DNA from: CAYHHI01 sp964356335
Lineage (GTDB): Bacteria; Arandabacterota; Arandabacteria; Arandabacterales; Arandabacteraceae
Reading direction: 5' to 3'
DNA length: 64,000 bases
Assembly (NCBI GenBank): GCA_964356335.1
Contig: CAYHHI010000003.1
Coordinates: forward strand, 61,814-125,813
Shown here: positions 25,263-33,327 of the stretch, in pieces
Layout of the letters: the number at the start of each line of letters is the position of its first letter
How positions within the stretch are numbered: position 1 is the first letter of the stretch
Made by a program: the position numbers and the translations under genes
Notes under the pieces: generated by a model
Seen by the model: the letters and a program-made list of their open reading frames with translations, nothing else
What the model was told of the DNA's origin: nothing
Databases searched by the model: none

Positions 25263-25356
25263 CAGAAGGTCGAGAAAAGGAAAAATCTGGAGGGGTACAA
25301 GCGGTGTATCTCGACTCAAGAAGGGAAAGAAGACAAAGCCCGCCGGGAAGAAGTAG
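25249..25356 (+). CDS. 30S ribosomal protein bTHX
   Basis: 35 aa, very basic: MGKGDRRSRKGKIWRGTSG, then a Lys-rich tail. This is the bTHX (THX/S31) peptide found in the 30S head of Thermus and many Bacteroidetes-related bacteria. It overlaps the end of the hydrogenase-like gene by 14 bp in another frame and has GGAGGTG about 9 nt upstream, so it should be made from the same mRNA. Confidence 0.85.
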   Translation: MGKGDRRSRKGKIWRGTSGVSRLKKGKKTKPAGKK

Positions 25357-25369
25357 GAGAGGTTCTGGC

Positions 25370-26017
25370 CTACCTGGCAATCTGTCTCAAGGTGTCCTCA
25401 GTGGTCAGCACGTAGGCGAAGGCATACGCCAGGTTCTTGAGACTGGCGGTGTGGAGTTCGGGTTCCGTCGTCGCTGTGGCGTCGGCGACGAAGAAGACGC
25501 GGAAATCCCGGAAGAAGGCGTCCCTGGCTGTGGATTCGCAGCACACGTTGGTGAGGACGCCGGTGATTATTAGGTCGGTTACCTTCATGCCCCGCAGGAT
25601 GATCTCGAGGTCGGTGTTATAGAAGGCACTATAGCGGTGCTTCCAGATCACCTTCTCGTCCTTTCGCGGCTTGATCTCGTGGAAAACTTCAACGCCCCTG
25701 GTTCCTTTGATCAAGGACTTGCCCATCTTGATCTCGGGCCACCACTGGGCCGTGAGGCCCCCGTCCACGTCGGGATCCTCATGGACATGACCCGTGAAAA
25801 CCACAGGAATCCCGGCTTTCCTTGAGGCCGCGAGTACGCCCCTCACGTTGGGAATTATCTCGATGGCATAGTGAAAGAAGACAGCGCCGTCCTCCTCGAG
25901 GAATTCATTCTGCATGTCAATGACGAGGAGACACGCCCGGCTCTTCCTGAGCTTCATCCGGTGGGTGTTGTAACGCCGGATCTCTTTCATCCAATGGATA
26001 GTATCGTCGCGCCACAT
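25370..26017 (-). CDS. Isochorismatase-like cysteine hydrolase
   Basis: 215 aa. The catalytic triad of the family is visible: Asp in CLLVIDMQNEF, Lys in WKHRYSAF, Cys in TNVCCESTARDAFFRDF. Nicotinamidase, isochorismatase and ureidoacrylate hydrolase share this fold, and the substrate cannot be set from the sequence. No signal peptide. The start is unsure: the first ATG has no ribosome-binding site and ATGs at 25990 and 25957 are possible. Convergent with the bTHX gene, with only 13 bp between stops. Confidence 0.85.
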   Translation of the reverse strand: MWRDDTIHWMKEIRRYNTHRMKLRKSRACLLVIDMQNEFLEEDGAVFFHYAIEIIPNVRGVLAASRKAGIPVVFTGHVHEDPDVDGGLTAQWWPEIKMGKSLIKGTRGVEVFHEIKPRKDEKVIWKHRYSAFYNTDLEIILRGMKVTDLIITGVLTNVCCESTARDAFFRDFRVFFVADATATTEPELHTASLKNLAYAFAYVLTTEDTLRQIAR

Positions 26018-26081
26018 GGCTTTGAGGAAAAATAACCCCCGCCTTGTTCAGGCAAACAGAAATTGATTATTGAGAGGCCTG

Positions 26082-26315
26082 TTACCTGCGTTCCATAGGC
26101 TGGCCGCAGCACATCAGTCTGCTGATACCGAGCCCTGCCTTGGTCACCGCTACCTCGACTCCGCACAGTACGCACGAGTACGGGGGGCCGACTGGCTTCG
26201 CAGGCTTCGCCGCCGTGACCTTCCTCACGACCTTCTTCTTCGGCCTGGCTTTCTTCATTGCTTTCTTGGCTTTCTTCGGCCTGGCCTTCTTCTTCGCGGT
26301 CTTCTTCGCGGGCAT
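26082..26315 (-). CDS. Lysine-rich histone H1-like protein with C-terminal zinc site
   Basis: 77 aa from ATG 26315, preceded by AGGAGGTG. Residues 1-40 are almost only Lys, Ala, Arg and Pro, like histone H1 tails and bacterial KA-rich DNA-binding proteins. Residues 47-75 have YSCVLCG and LMCCGQPME, four cysteines in a zinc-ribbon/desulforedoxin-like arrangement. It probably binds DNA or RNA electrostatically with a folded metal knob. Confidence 0.8.
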   Translation of the reverse strand: MPAKKTAKKKARPKKAKKAMKKARPKKKVVRKVTAAKPAKPVGPPYSCVLCGVEVAVTKAGLGISRLMCCGQPMERR

Positions 26316-26466
26316 GACTTCACCTCCTCTCGCAGGATTTCGTTGTGCTCTGCTCGTGAGTATATTAGTAGTGGAATTACTGTCAAGGTTTTCTTTAGAC
26401 TGTTGACGCATCCATGCCGGGAAGCAATGAAGCAATGAGGAGAGGGCGACGGGAGGAATTTCAATA

Positions 26467-27849
26467 TTGATACCGACTAGAATATGGCCTAATTGCCTGA
26501 TGCTGCTTGTGATCCTGGTGCTTTTGCATGGGCTTGCACCCACGCCCGGCTTCTGTGGAACCGAGGGGACAACGGCCACCGGATCGAACCAGGTCAAGGG
26601 TGTCAAGCCCTTTCCGCTTGATTTCGATTCTGGTTCCATGGCCCTTCATGCCCTGGGTTCGTCCCTTGAAGCCTATGGTCAATCGATGTCTTACCATCGG
26701 GTCGTGGCTATGTCCGGAACGGCGTTCAAATTTGTCTACGACACCACCGAGGCCTACGAGCCTCTCCGGGATCTGTATCCCATCGATGCGCTTAAGACTG
26801 CTTCGGATGGAGCGGGTTTTCGCGACGCCCACTGGGAGACCGACAAGCCGATTGAAGTTGTGAAGGCGATAGTTAAGGGCGAGATTGACAAGGGACGCAC
26901 CGTGATTGCCCCGTTTCTTAAGGACGATCCCCACCGCGGCTTCTTCATAATAACCGGTTACGATTTCGATAGCGGCATCTTCTATCTCCAGGGCGCTTTC
27001 AGCGACAGCACCTACGTCACGGTTCCCATACCCGAAACGTGGGATGGCCCAACGGTGAGCCCTCTGGGATGGGCCACGAATCCCATCTTCGTGATCGGAG
27101 CTCTCGATGAGAGCCGGCAGCAAGATCGCGGTTTGGACAGGGCGTTGGTCGTGACAGGCATAGATATGCTGAAGGGGGGAAATCTGCCTTATGGCGTGCA
27201 TGAAGGCGAGAAAGCCTACATGCGATCCGGCGGTTCTCATGAAGCCGCTTATGGGATTCCGGCTTACCGCTTGCTCTCGTGGGATATCGAGAAGCGTGAT
27301 TTGACCGTGAGACGCGATGGGGAAGATACCCTCAACTTCGGGCTCGTCTGGCGTATTGATTCCCAGTTGGGACAGCTCGAGCATGACAGGAGGTATGCAG
27401 CGACCGCCCTGAATTACCTGATCTCGCGGGTCGCGGGCGGTAAGTCGGTCGAGGTCCAGACTATCATCGATAATATTGAGAAGATGACTGCCGATGTTAA
27501 AGATATCAGGAAGATCTTCTGGGATAAGATTCCTGAGAGTGTAAATTCCGTGGATGCGCTCTTGCAGTATGTGAGAAGCAGCAAGTCAATCGTCTTCTCG
27601 TTCGCCGGGCGTGACAGGTTCTTTGCAGATTTACGGAACCGGGGGCTTCAGGTCTTCAAGACCCAGTGGGGGCCCATGGTTGTGGACGATTCCCGCGACA
27701 AACGGTTGCGCGCCAAGATCATGGTGAAGAGCCTCGAGGCGCGCGAGCGGGCTTCTTTGCGCATGATGGAGGAGATTGTCAATTATATCGCCGATGATCT
27801 GGGCGTACCGCGTCCGGAGCCTACAGCGGGAAAACGGCATCGTAAGTAG
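26467..27849 (+). CDS. Secreted protein with BtrH/peptidase C39-like N-terminal fold
   Basis: 460 aa. N-terminal hydrophobic segment CLMLLVILVLLHGLAP suggests a signal peptide cleaved near GFCGT. Residues about 55-200 (SMALHALGSSLEAYGQSMSY, AFKFVYDTTEAYEPL, RGFFIITGYDFDSGIFYLQG) resemble C39-like/BtrH-N domains that handle peptides, but the catalytic Cys is not present at the start of the first helix. The C-terminal 150 residues are helical. No firm function. Confidence 0.6.
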   Translation: MIPTRIWPNCLMLLVILVLLHGLAPTPGFCGTEGTTATGSNQVKGVKPFPLDFDSGSMALHALGSSLEAYGQSMSYHRVVAMSGTAFKFVYDTTEAYEPLRDLYPIDALKTASDGAGFRDAHWETDKPIEVVKAIVKGEIDKGRTVIAPFLKDDPHRGFFIITGYDFDSGIFYLQGAFSDSTYVTVPIPETWDGPTVSPLGWATNPIFVIGALDESRQQDRGLDRALVVTGIDMLKGGNLPYGVHEGEKAYMRSGGSHEAAYGIPAYRLLSWDIEKRDLTVRRDGEDTLNFGLVWRIDSQLGQLEHDRRYAATALNYLISRVAGGKSVEVQTIIDNIEKMTADVKDIRKIFWDKIPESVNSVDALLQYVRSSKSIVFSFAGRDRFFADLRNRGLQVFKTQWGPMVVDDSRDKRLRAKIMVKSLEARERASLRMMEEIVNYIADDLGVPRPEPTAGKRHRK

Positions 27850-28016
27850 GCCTGGGGGATTCACGGAGGTTCGCGGTGCGGGCCTTGCCGAACGGGATTG
27901 CTTCGTGGGCTTCGGGCGGGCTTGATGGGTGGGCCTGCCCCGAGGACTTGACGGGTGGGCCTCGCCGGGGCTTGATAGGTGGGGAGCCCTCATAGGGGTT
28001 AGAGCGGCCACAGGGG

Positions 28017-29114
28017 GTGTTCTGCTTGGAAAAGAAACAGCGAATCGGCTTGATTTCGAAGAAACTCGCCGGGCTCTGCAGGAAGAGCGAGTTCTTCAGG
28101 TGTGCGGGTAAGTACGCAGTTCCTTCAGACGAGTCGGTCAAAGGGATACTCTCGCTCTTCCAGGAGATTCTCTTCATCGGCTACTTCGGGAAGCAAAACA
28201 TACCGGCGTGGGAGCTTGAATCCCATCTGCACGTGATTATGTCAAGACTGTATGATGACCTCGCGAATCAGATTGCCAAGAGCCTGCGGCACGAATGTCA
28301 GGGGGAGCACGAGGTATGTGACAATTGCATGGGCCGCGGCGAAGAGCACGCCCTGAGACTCATGGAAAAGACTCCTCAGATACGGAAGATGCTTGAGGGC
28401 GACGTCCAAGCTGCTTTTGATGGCGATCCGGCCGCCAGGAATTTCGACGAGGTGATTTTCAGCTACCCTTGCATCAAGGCCATCATGGTATACAGGATTG
28501 CCCACGAGCTCTACGTTCAGGGGATACCGCTCCTGCCCAGGATAATGTCTGAATATGCGCACGCCCTGACGGGGATAGATATCCATCCCGGTGCGAAGAT
28601 CGGGAGGCACTTCTTTATAGATCACGGGACCGGCGTTGTGATCGGCGAGACCACGGTGATCGGGGATCACGTCAAGATCTACCAGGGTGTCACGCTTGGC
28701 GCTCTGAGCTTTCCCAAGGATGAGAAAGGCAATCTCTTGCGGGACATCAAGCGGCACCCCACCATAGAGAAGAATGTCACGATTTACGCGGGGGCGACGG
28801 TTCTGGGAGGAGATACGGTGATCGGGGAAGGCTCGACCATCGGTGGCAATGTGTGGATCACGCAAAGCGTACGCCCCAGGACGAAGGTTGTGATCGAGCC
28901 GCCTGAGCTCAATATGAAGGCCGAGCTCATGGGCCATGTCAAAGAAGGTATGGGGGTCGCGAGAAGGTCTGCCTCCTCTCGGAGCCGGAAGATCGAAGTC
29001 TGCCGATGGGCCCCGGTGCCTGGAAAGGGCGGAGCCGCGAAGGATGCGAAGTGGTCCTGCACGCCCGCTTCGGTGAAGTCAAAGAGGTCACGCTCGCCTA
29101 GGAAACGTGCCTGA
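28017..29114 (+). CDS. cysE: Serine O-acetyltransferase
   Basis: 365 aa from GTG, longer than usual (about 270-310 for bacterial CysE with extended N-terminus). An alpha-helical N-terminal domain is followed by the left-handed beta-helix hexapeptide region: TGIDIHPGAKIGRHFFIDHG, TGVVIGETTVIGDHVKIYQG, VTLGALSFPKDEKGN, HPTIEKNVTIYAGATVLGG. His and Asp of the FFIDHGTG motif form the catalytic site. About 50 basic residues follow the fold at the C-terminus. It acetylates serine for cysteine synthesis and is followed after 34 bp by cysK, so the two form an operon. Confidence 0.92.
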   Translation: MFCLEKKQRIGLISKKLAGLCRKSEFFRCAGKYAVPSDESVKGILSLFQEILFIGYFGKQNIPAWELESHLHVIMSRLYDDLANQIAKSLRHECQGEHEVCDNCMGRGEEHALRLMEKTPQIRKMLEGDVQAAFDGDPAARNFDEVIFSYPCIKAIMVYRIAHELYVQGIPLLPRIMSEYAHALTGIDIHPGAKIGRHFFIDHGTGVVIGETTVIGDHVKIYQGVTLGALSFPKDEKGNLLRDIKRHPTIEKNVTIYAGATVLGGDTVIGEGSTIGGNVWITQSVRPRTKVVIEPPELNMKAELMGHVKEGMGVARRSASSRSRKIEVCRWAPVPGKGGAAKDAKWSCTPASVKSKRSRSPRKRA

Positions 29115-29148
29115 TTGGCGGGCGAGTTCCCTGATAGGAGGTCCAGTC

Positions 29149-30066
29149 ATGCGAATCGCGGATGACATAACTCGTCTTGTGGGCCGGACGCCGCTGGTCT
29201 GGACGAAGAAGATTGCACGGGGCCTGCCGGGGAAGATTGCTGCCAAGCTGGAGACCTTCAATCCCATGGCAAGCGTCAAGGACAGAATCGCTCTCGCCAT
29301 GATCGAGGCAGCCGAGAAGGAGGGCCGAATAAATCCTGAGACAGTGATAGTCGAACCCACAAGTGGCAACACAGGCATCGGACTTGCCTTTGTGTGCGCA
29401 TCGAGGGGCTATAAACTCCTCCTGACGATGCCTGATACTATGAGTCTCGAGCGAAGGAAACTCCTGGTAGCTCTCGGAGCAGAACTCCTTCTCACACCTG
29501 GGGAGAAGGGCATGAAAGGAGCAATCGAAGCGGCAGAGAATATCGTACGCTCGAAGCCCAACGCGTTCATGCCGATGCAATTCAAGAATCCGGCGAATCC
29601 GGCCGTACACATGAGAACCACTGCCCAGGAGATCTGGGACGACACCGAGGGCCAGGTTGACATCGTTGTCTGCGGAGTCGGCACCGGGGGCACAATAACG
29701 GGGGTAGGGCAGGCTCTCAAGCCCAAGAAGCCATCGCTCAAGATGGTCGCAGTCGAGCCCTCAGATTCGCCCGTGCTCTCGTGCGGAAGAGCGGGTAAGC
29801 ACAAGATTCAAGGGATCGGCGCCGGCTTTGTGCCGGAGGTGCTGAATACCAAGACAATCGACGAGATACTCCAGGTGACCTATGATGATGCTGTCCAGGT
29901 GGCAAGACGGCTCGCTCGTGAAGAAGGCATCTTCTGTGGAATCTCTTCCGGTGCCGCGATGTGGGCAGGGCTCCAGGTCGCTGCGCGATCCGACAACAAA
30001 GACAAGCTGGTCGTTGTCATCCTGCCCGATACCGGCGAGCGCTACCTTTCCACCGATCTCTGGTGA
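29149..30066 (+). CDS. cysK: Cysteine synthase (O-acetylserine sulfhydrylase)
   Basis: 305 aa from ATG 29149, chosen for the AGGAGG upstream; an in-frame GTG at 29107 overlaps cysE. PLP lysine in NPMASVKDRIA, phosphate loop EPTSGNTGIGLAF, GTGGTITGVGQALKPK, and EPSDSPVLSCG near the substrate site are all normal for CysK. It makes cysteine from O-acetylserine and sulfide. Confidence 0.93.
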   Translation: MRIADDITRLVGRTPLVWTKKIARGLPGKIAAKLETFNPMASVKDRIALAMIEAAEKEGRINPETVIVEPTSGNTGIGLAFVCASRGYKLLLTMPDTMSLERRKLLVALGAELLLTPGEKGMKGAIEAAENIVRSKPNAFMPMQFKNPANPAVHMRTTAQEIWDDTEGQVDIVVCGVGTGGTITGVGQALKPKKPSLKMVAVEPSDSPVLSCGRAGKHKIQGIGAGFVPEVLNTKTIDEILQVTYDDAVQVARRLAREEGIFCGISSGAAMWAGLQVAARSDNKDKLVVVILPDTGERYLSTDLW

Positions 30067-30079
30067 GGGAGAACCGCAC

Positions 30080-30196
30080 GTGCGAACCGGCACGCTGATT
30101 GCCATGGCCGTGATCATCATCGCTGCCGTTGCTCTTCTGTTCGTCGGTCAGACCCTGGTCAAAAAGGCTGGCAAGGTTATCGTACGACCCTGCTGA
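30080..30196 (+). CDS. Possible small single-span membrane peptide
   Basis: 38 codons from GTG 30080 with GAGGGAG 8 nt upstream and 13 bp after cysK. The peptide has one hydrophobic helix (LIAMAVIIIAAVALLFVG) and a basic tail (KKAGKVIVRPC). Composition and spacing fit a real short membrane protein co-transcribed with cysK, but I know no family. Confidence 0.4.
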   Translation: MRTGTLIAMAVIIIAAVALLFVGQTLVKKAGKVIVRPC

Positions 30197-30570
30197 GTGA
30201 CGTATTCTGCAAGACCGTTTCCGCGCATTGGATGCACAACGCACCAATCCCCAGAGGTCTCATTTTGCAAGCCATACCCAGTCGTCGGCTCATCTGAAGA
30301 GCACGCAAGAGAAACACCGCTTCCCAGATTGCATGCCTGCCGAGGCACATCATTTGCATGTGCACTCGTTGTCCCGGTGAGACGGTTCCAAGTGCTGAGC
30401 CGAGGACGCTTGGTGTTCGGAATTGATCTGCAACTCGCAGAACGGCGTGGCAGGCAAAAGCAGGGACAAATCAAGAGCAGCGGCAAATCTGCTTGGGCAA
30501 CCTGAAGCCTGGTCTTTGATCGCGAGTTAGGCCACGCACAAATCCAAAGAGGAAAGGAGGTGATAGCGAG
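30197..30570. other. Intergenic stretch without a recognised gene
   Basis: 374 bp between the small membrane ORF and the secreted Ig-like protein. No ORF with coding character and no tRNA-like fold were seen. It presumably holds the promoter of the 30571 gene; its strong SD (aaaggaggtg) lies directly before that start. Several 7-bp complementary stretches exist but are no more than expected by chance. Confidence 0.5.
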
Positions 30571-31071
30571 ATGAAGAAACTGGCAATTTGGGGAGCGCTT
30601 GTGATCGGGTTGGGAATGGTCAGCCCGTTGGCGGCTGGGGTGACGGTGACGACGAGTTTGTCGGGACCGGCCACCGTGTTCGTCGGAGAGGAGGCTGCCT
30701 GGGATATCACTATTACGGCTACCTCCGATCAGGACGTCACCGGTGTCATCATCAAGGACGGCATGGGTGCTGACCTGGATGGGATAGTGGTCAATGCGCC
30801 CACCCAGGGTACCGCAATTGGCGAGAAGAAGGGCAAAGGCAAGATGGGAGCCACCGTGGTCACTTGGGGAGTTGGTGATATTGCTGCCGGAGGGTCCGCG
30901 ACTCTCATGGTAACAGTCACTACGGGACTTAATCCCAAGGGTAAGCAGGAGTTCACAGAGGCGGAACTCATGCATGAGCTTGATGGTGGGGCATCTGCGG
31001 CCTACATGTTCGAGGGCATCAAATACGAAACGCCCGAGACACTACCGCTCACTGTAGATGTAATCGAATAG
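30571..31071 (+). CDS. Secreted single-domain DUF11/Ig-like protein
   Basis: 166 aa with a signal peptide (MKKLAIWGALVIGLGMVSPL, cleavage near AAG). The mature part, VTTSLSGPATVFVGEEAAW through DVTGVIIKDGMGADLDGI to VTWGVGDIAAGGSATLMVTV, matches the conserved-repeat (DUF11) beta-sandwich of surface proteins. AAAGGAGGTG precedes the ATG. A perfect intrinsic terminator follows 37 bp after the stop, so it is probably transcribed alone. Confidence 0.8.
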   Translation: MKKLAIWGALVIGLGMVSPLAAGVTVTTSLSGPATVFVGEEAAWDITITATSDQDVTGVIIKDGMGADLDGIVVNAPTQGTAIGEKKGKGKMGATVVTWGVGDIAAGGSATLMVTVTTGLNPKGKQEFTEAELMHELDGGASAAYMFEGIKYETPETLPLTVDVIE

Positions 31072-31107
31072 CCTGAATGAATCTACAGAGCGGGGAGGCA
31101 ATAAGCG

Positions 31108-31137
31108 AGGGAGTCCGCTGAGGACTCCCTTTTTCTT
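31108..31137 (+). terminator. Intrinsic terminator
   Basis: 9-bp perfect stem AGGGAGTCC/GGACTCCCT with loop gctga, followed by a T-rich tail TTTTTCTTT. It ends the 30571 gene on the plus strand and faces the end of the minus-strand gene at 31189. Confidence 0.92.
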
Positions 31138-31188
31138 TCCTGCATGGCAATCTGAGACAAAAGCCCCCCTGGGGCCACACAAGCCGGA

Positions 31189-33327
31189 TTACAGGAGATG
31201 CCCGGCCTTCACCTTCTCATCGAGCAGCCGGCACCCCTCCATGAGGATGGCTTCGTTCGAGAGATCGTTGTTGGGTGATGGAAGGTCTTCGGGGGCAACC
31301 GGTTCCACCTTCCAGGTGCCGTCGGCCCAGGTCAAGCCCTCGTACACGGCCTCAGCACCTGCCAAATCATCGAACTCGGCAAAGACTATACTCCCCTGGT
31401 TGAGATAGACTGTCAGTTTGGCTGCCTTGCATTTGTCGGGATGGACTGCTATCCGGACGGTTCTGCGACCGGGCCCGAGAGCCTGGATGAGATCGATCAG
31501 GTTGATATCAACCAAGCGCCCCCGTGCGCCCGGTGAGGCGCCACCAGTCTGGACTTCCGGCGTGGCTTTGCTACTGATCCTGGCCGCTATTCTATGAATC
31601 TTGCTGACCAGCAAATCGAGGTTATCCTGGAGTCCAATAATGTCCTCTATCCCGCGATCAAGCAGACCCGTGAGGTTGGAGATTGAGGGAGTATCAGTGA
31701 CGAGAAATGTAGGAGTGCGATCGAATTGGATGCCGGAGGATATCAACTGATCGACGAAAGCTGCCACTTCCGCAGATCTATCTATCACCACCAATACGAG
31801 GAGATCTGGTTCGCTCCGCTTGTATAGCTCAATCAATGATGCGGTTGAGTCCAAGGGGACGGTCACGAACCCCTCATTCTTGAGTCTCAGCTCAAGTGGC
31901 CTCTGGGCAGTCGGGTCCTCGGAATAAACAAGAACCTGGACAGACCTCTTCACGGCCTTGAGATTCAAGATCTCATCCTGAATCATCTCGATGAATCCTT
32001 CCACGATCTCTGGTAGAAATAGCTTGCCCACGAGGTCACGCATCTTCTTCTTGATGCCTTCGAACCTATCGAGCGAAAGAGGCTGGTCATGTGGAGTCGC
32101 ATTGCAGAACAAATCTGCAACCGTGAGGATGTTACCGCCCAGTACGTCAAGGGGCAGGCTGAGCGCATATTTCTGGTCGAGGTCGGCATACATGGCCCTG
32201 AGGATGTCGATGACCGGCGGTGAGTAGTTGAGCGATGTCAAAAGCTTCACCGTCAGATGGATGGCCTTACGATTGTCCTCGGGATCATCTGTGCCATAGT
32301 AGAACTTGGCGAGATCATGGAGATAAGCTGCATTGGTGATTAGCAGGTGGTCTTTGTCCGCCAACCTGAGCTTCCGGCACAGCCTGTCCGCATATTGGCC
32401 TACCAGCCCGCTATGGTTTGCGGGCAACCTGGCCCTGGAAGACAGAAGTGAGATCAGGAGATCAAGATTCCTGAGAAGAAGCTCGTCCACGACATTTGGG
32501 GCATCATTGAGAAGGAGGGATGCGACATTTTCGTAGCGATGGACCACGGTGCCTGGCGAGATTCTGCGAACTTGGTCCTCGAGGTTGGTCTCGCCGCTCG
32601 CAATGGAATCCTTGATGAAGACCGTATGAAACCGTCGGTCCCGCAGCTGGTTGATTGCACCGTCAATGGAGTCGGCTATTGAGACTCTGAAATCCTGTCG
32701 TTCCAACAGCGACTGCAAGAGAGATGCAGCGTACTCCTCATCGGTCACCAGCAGAACGAGCTTGTCGCCTTCCTTGATTTGATCGTTGCCTGCCGGCTCA
32801 TCTGACAGGCTTGCGTCACCGGTCCTGGTGGCCTCATCAGGGATTTCCAGGAGAAGGTTGTCATCAAGCGAGGTGTCGCGTCCGAGGTGGTACCTGGCAA
32901 TCACCGTATTCAAGGCAATCTCAGCGGCAACAAAGGGTTTGATTTCCTTGCCACGGGCGACGAAAGCCAACTCCTTCATCAGGCCCTGGTCGGTAGGATC
33001 TTCGCAGGCGACCTTGAGCACGTTTGCTTGCGGGTCGTACTCAAATGGCATCACCTTGCGTGCCAGGGCAACCTTCATGGGTATCATGCCGACCACGTCC
33101 TGAGGGATCTCCAGGCTGGATACAACCACACCGTCGCAACCCAACTGAACAGAGAGGGCTTTGACCAGGGTGGCTTCATCGATGTAGCGGTAGTACAGGA
33201 GCTGTGAACCGAATCTCCCCCCGTGTGCCTTCTGGCGCATGAGGGCTTCTCTTATCGCAAATTCCGATATCAGATTCTGTTCGATAAGGATTTCGTCGAG
33301 ACGCTTCCTGCGCGTACCTTGCTTCAC
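31189..33327 (-). CDS. MshEN / receiver / HD-GYP-like / DUF4388 signalling protein linked to pilT
   Basis: 712 aa from GTG. Residues about 5-150 resemble the GspE/PilB (MshEN) N-terminal domain (RLDEILIEQNLISEFAIREA, PMKVALARKVMPFEYD), which often binds c-di-GMP. A receiver-like domain (about 190-280), an HD-type helical domain (NAAYLHDLAKFYY, about 330-440), another receiver-like segment (about 465-590) and a C-terminal DUF4388/PATAN domain (LVDINLIDLIQALGPGRRT) follow. The HD motif is partly retained. It directly abuts the stop of pilT, so the two are co-transcribed and the protein likely regulates pilus retraction. Confidence 0.75.
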   Translation of the reverse strand: MKQGTRRKRLDEILIEQNLISEFAIREALMRQKAHGGRFGSQLLYYRYIDEATLVKALSVQLGCDGVVVSSLEIPQDVVGMIPMKVALARKVMPFEYDPQANVLKVACEDPTDQGLMKELAFVARGKEIKPFVAAEIALNTVIARYHLGRDTSLDDNLLLEIPDEATRTGDASLSDEPAGNDQIKEGDKLVLLVTDEEYAASLLQSLLERQDFRVSIADSIDGAINQLRDRRFHTVFIKDSIASGETNLEDQVRRISPGTVVHRYENVASLLLNDAPNVVDELLLRNLDLLISLLSSRARLPANHSGLVGQYADRLCRKLRLADKDHLLITNAAYLHDLAKFYYGTDDPEDNRKAIHLTVKLLTSLNYSPPVIDILRAMYADLDQKYALSLPLDVLGGNILTVADLFCNATPHDQPLSLDRFEGIKKKMRDLVGKLFLPEIVEGFIEMIQDEILNLKAVKRSVQVLVYSEDPTAQRPLELRLKNEGFVTVPLDSTASLIELYKRSEPDLLVLVVIDRSAEVAAFVDQLISSGIQFDRTPTFLVTDTPSISNLTGLLDRGIEDIIGLQDNLDLLVSKIHRIAARISSKATPEVQTGGASPGARGRLVDINLIDLIQALGPGRRTVRIAVHPDKCKAAKLTVYLNQGSIVFAEFDDLAGAEAVYEGLTWADGTWKVEPVAPEDLPSPNNDLSNEAILMEGCRLLDEKVKAGHLL

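Noticed and set aside
26467..27849. Catalytic C39 peptidase
   Set aside because: The needed N-terminal catalytic Cys is not present, so only the fold similarity is kept.
27850..28016. G-rich imperfect repeats (gggcttgatgggtgggcc-like) before cysE, as a regulatory array or CRISPR
   Set aside because: Units differ in length and sequence, no spacers of equal size; low-complexity drift is enough.
30369..30537. Two 7-bp complementary pairs (30369-30375 with 30463-30469, and 30445-30451 with 30531-30537) before the secreted Ig-like gene, resembling a switching riboswitch leader
   Set aside because: No known riboswitch signature (GEMM, SAM, glycine, cobalamin) could be matched, and about two such 7-bp pairs are expected by chance in this length.
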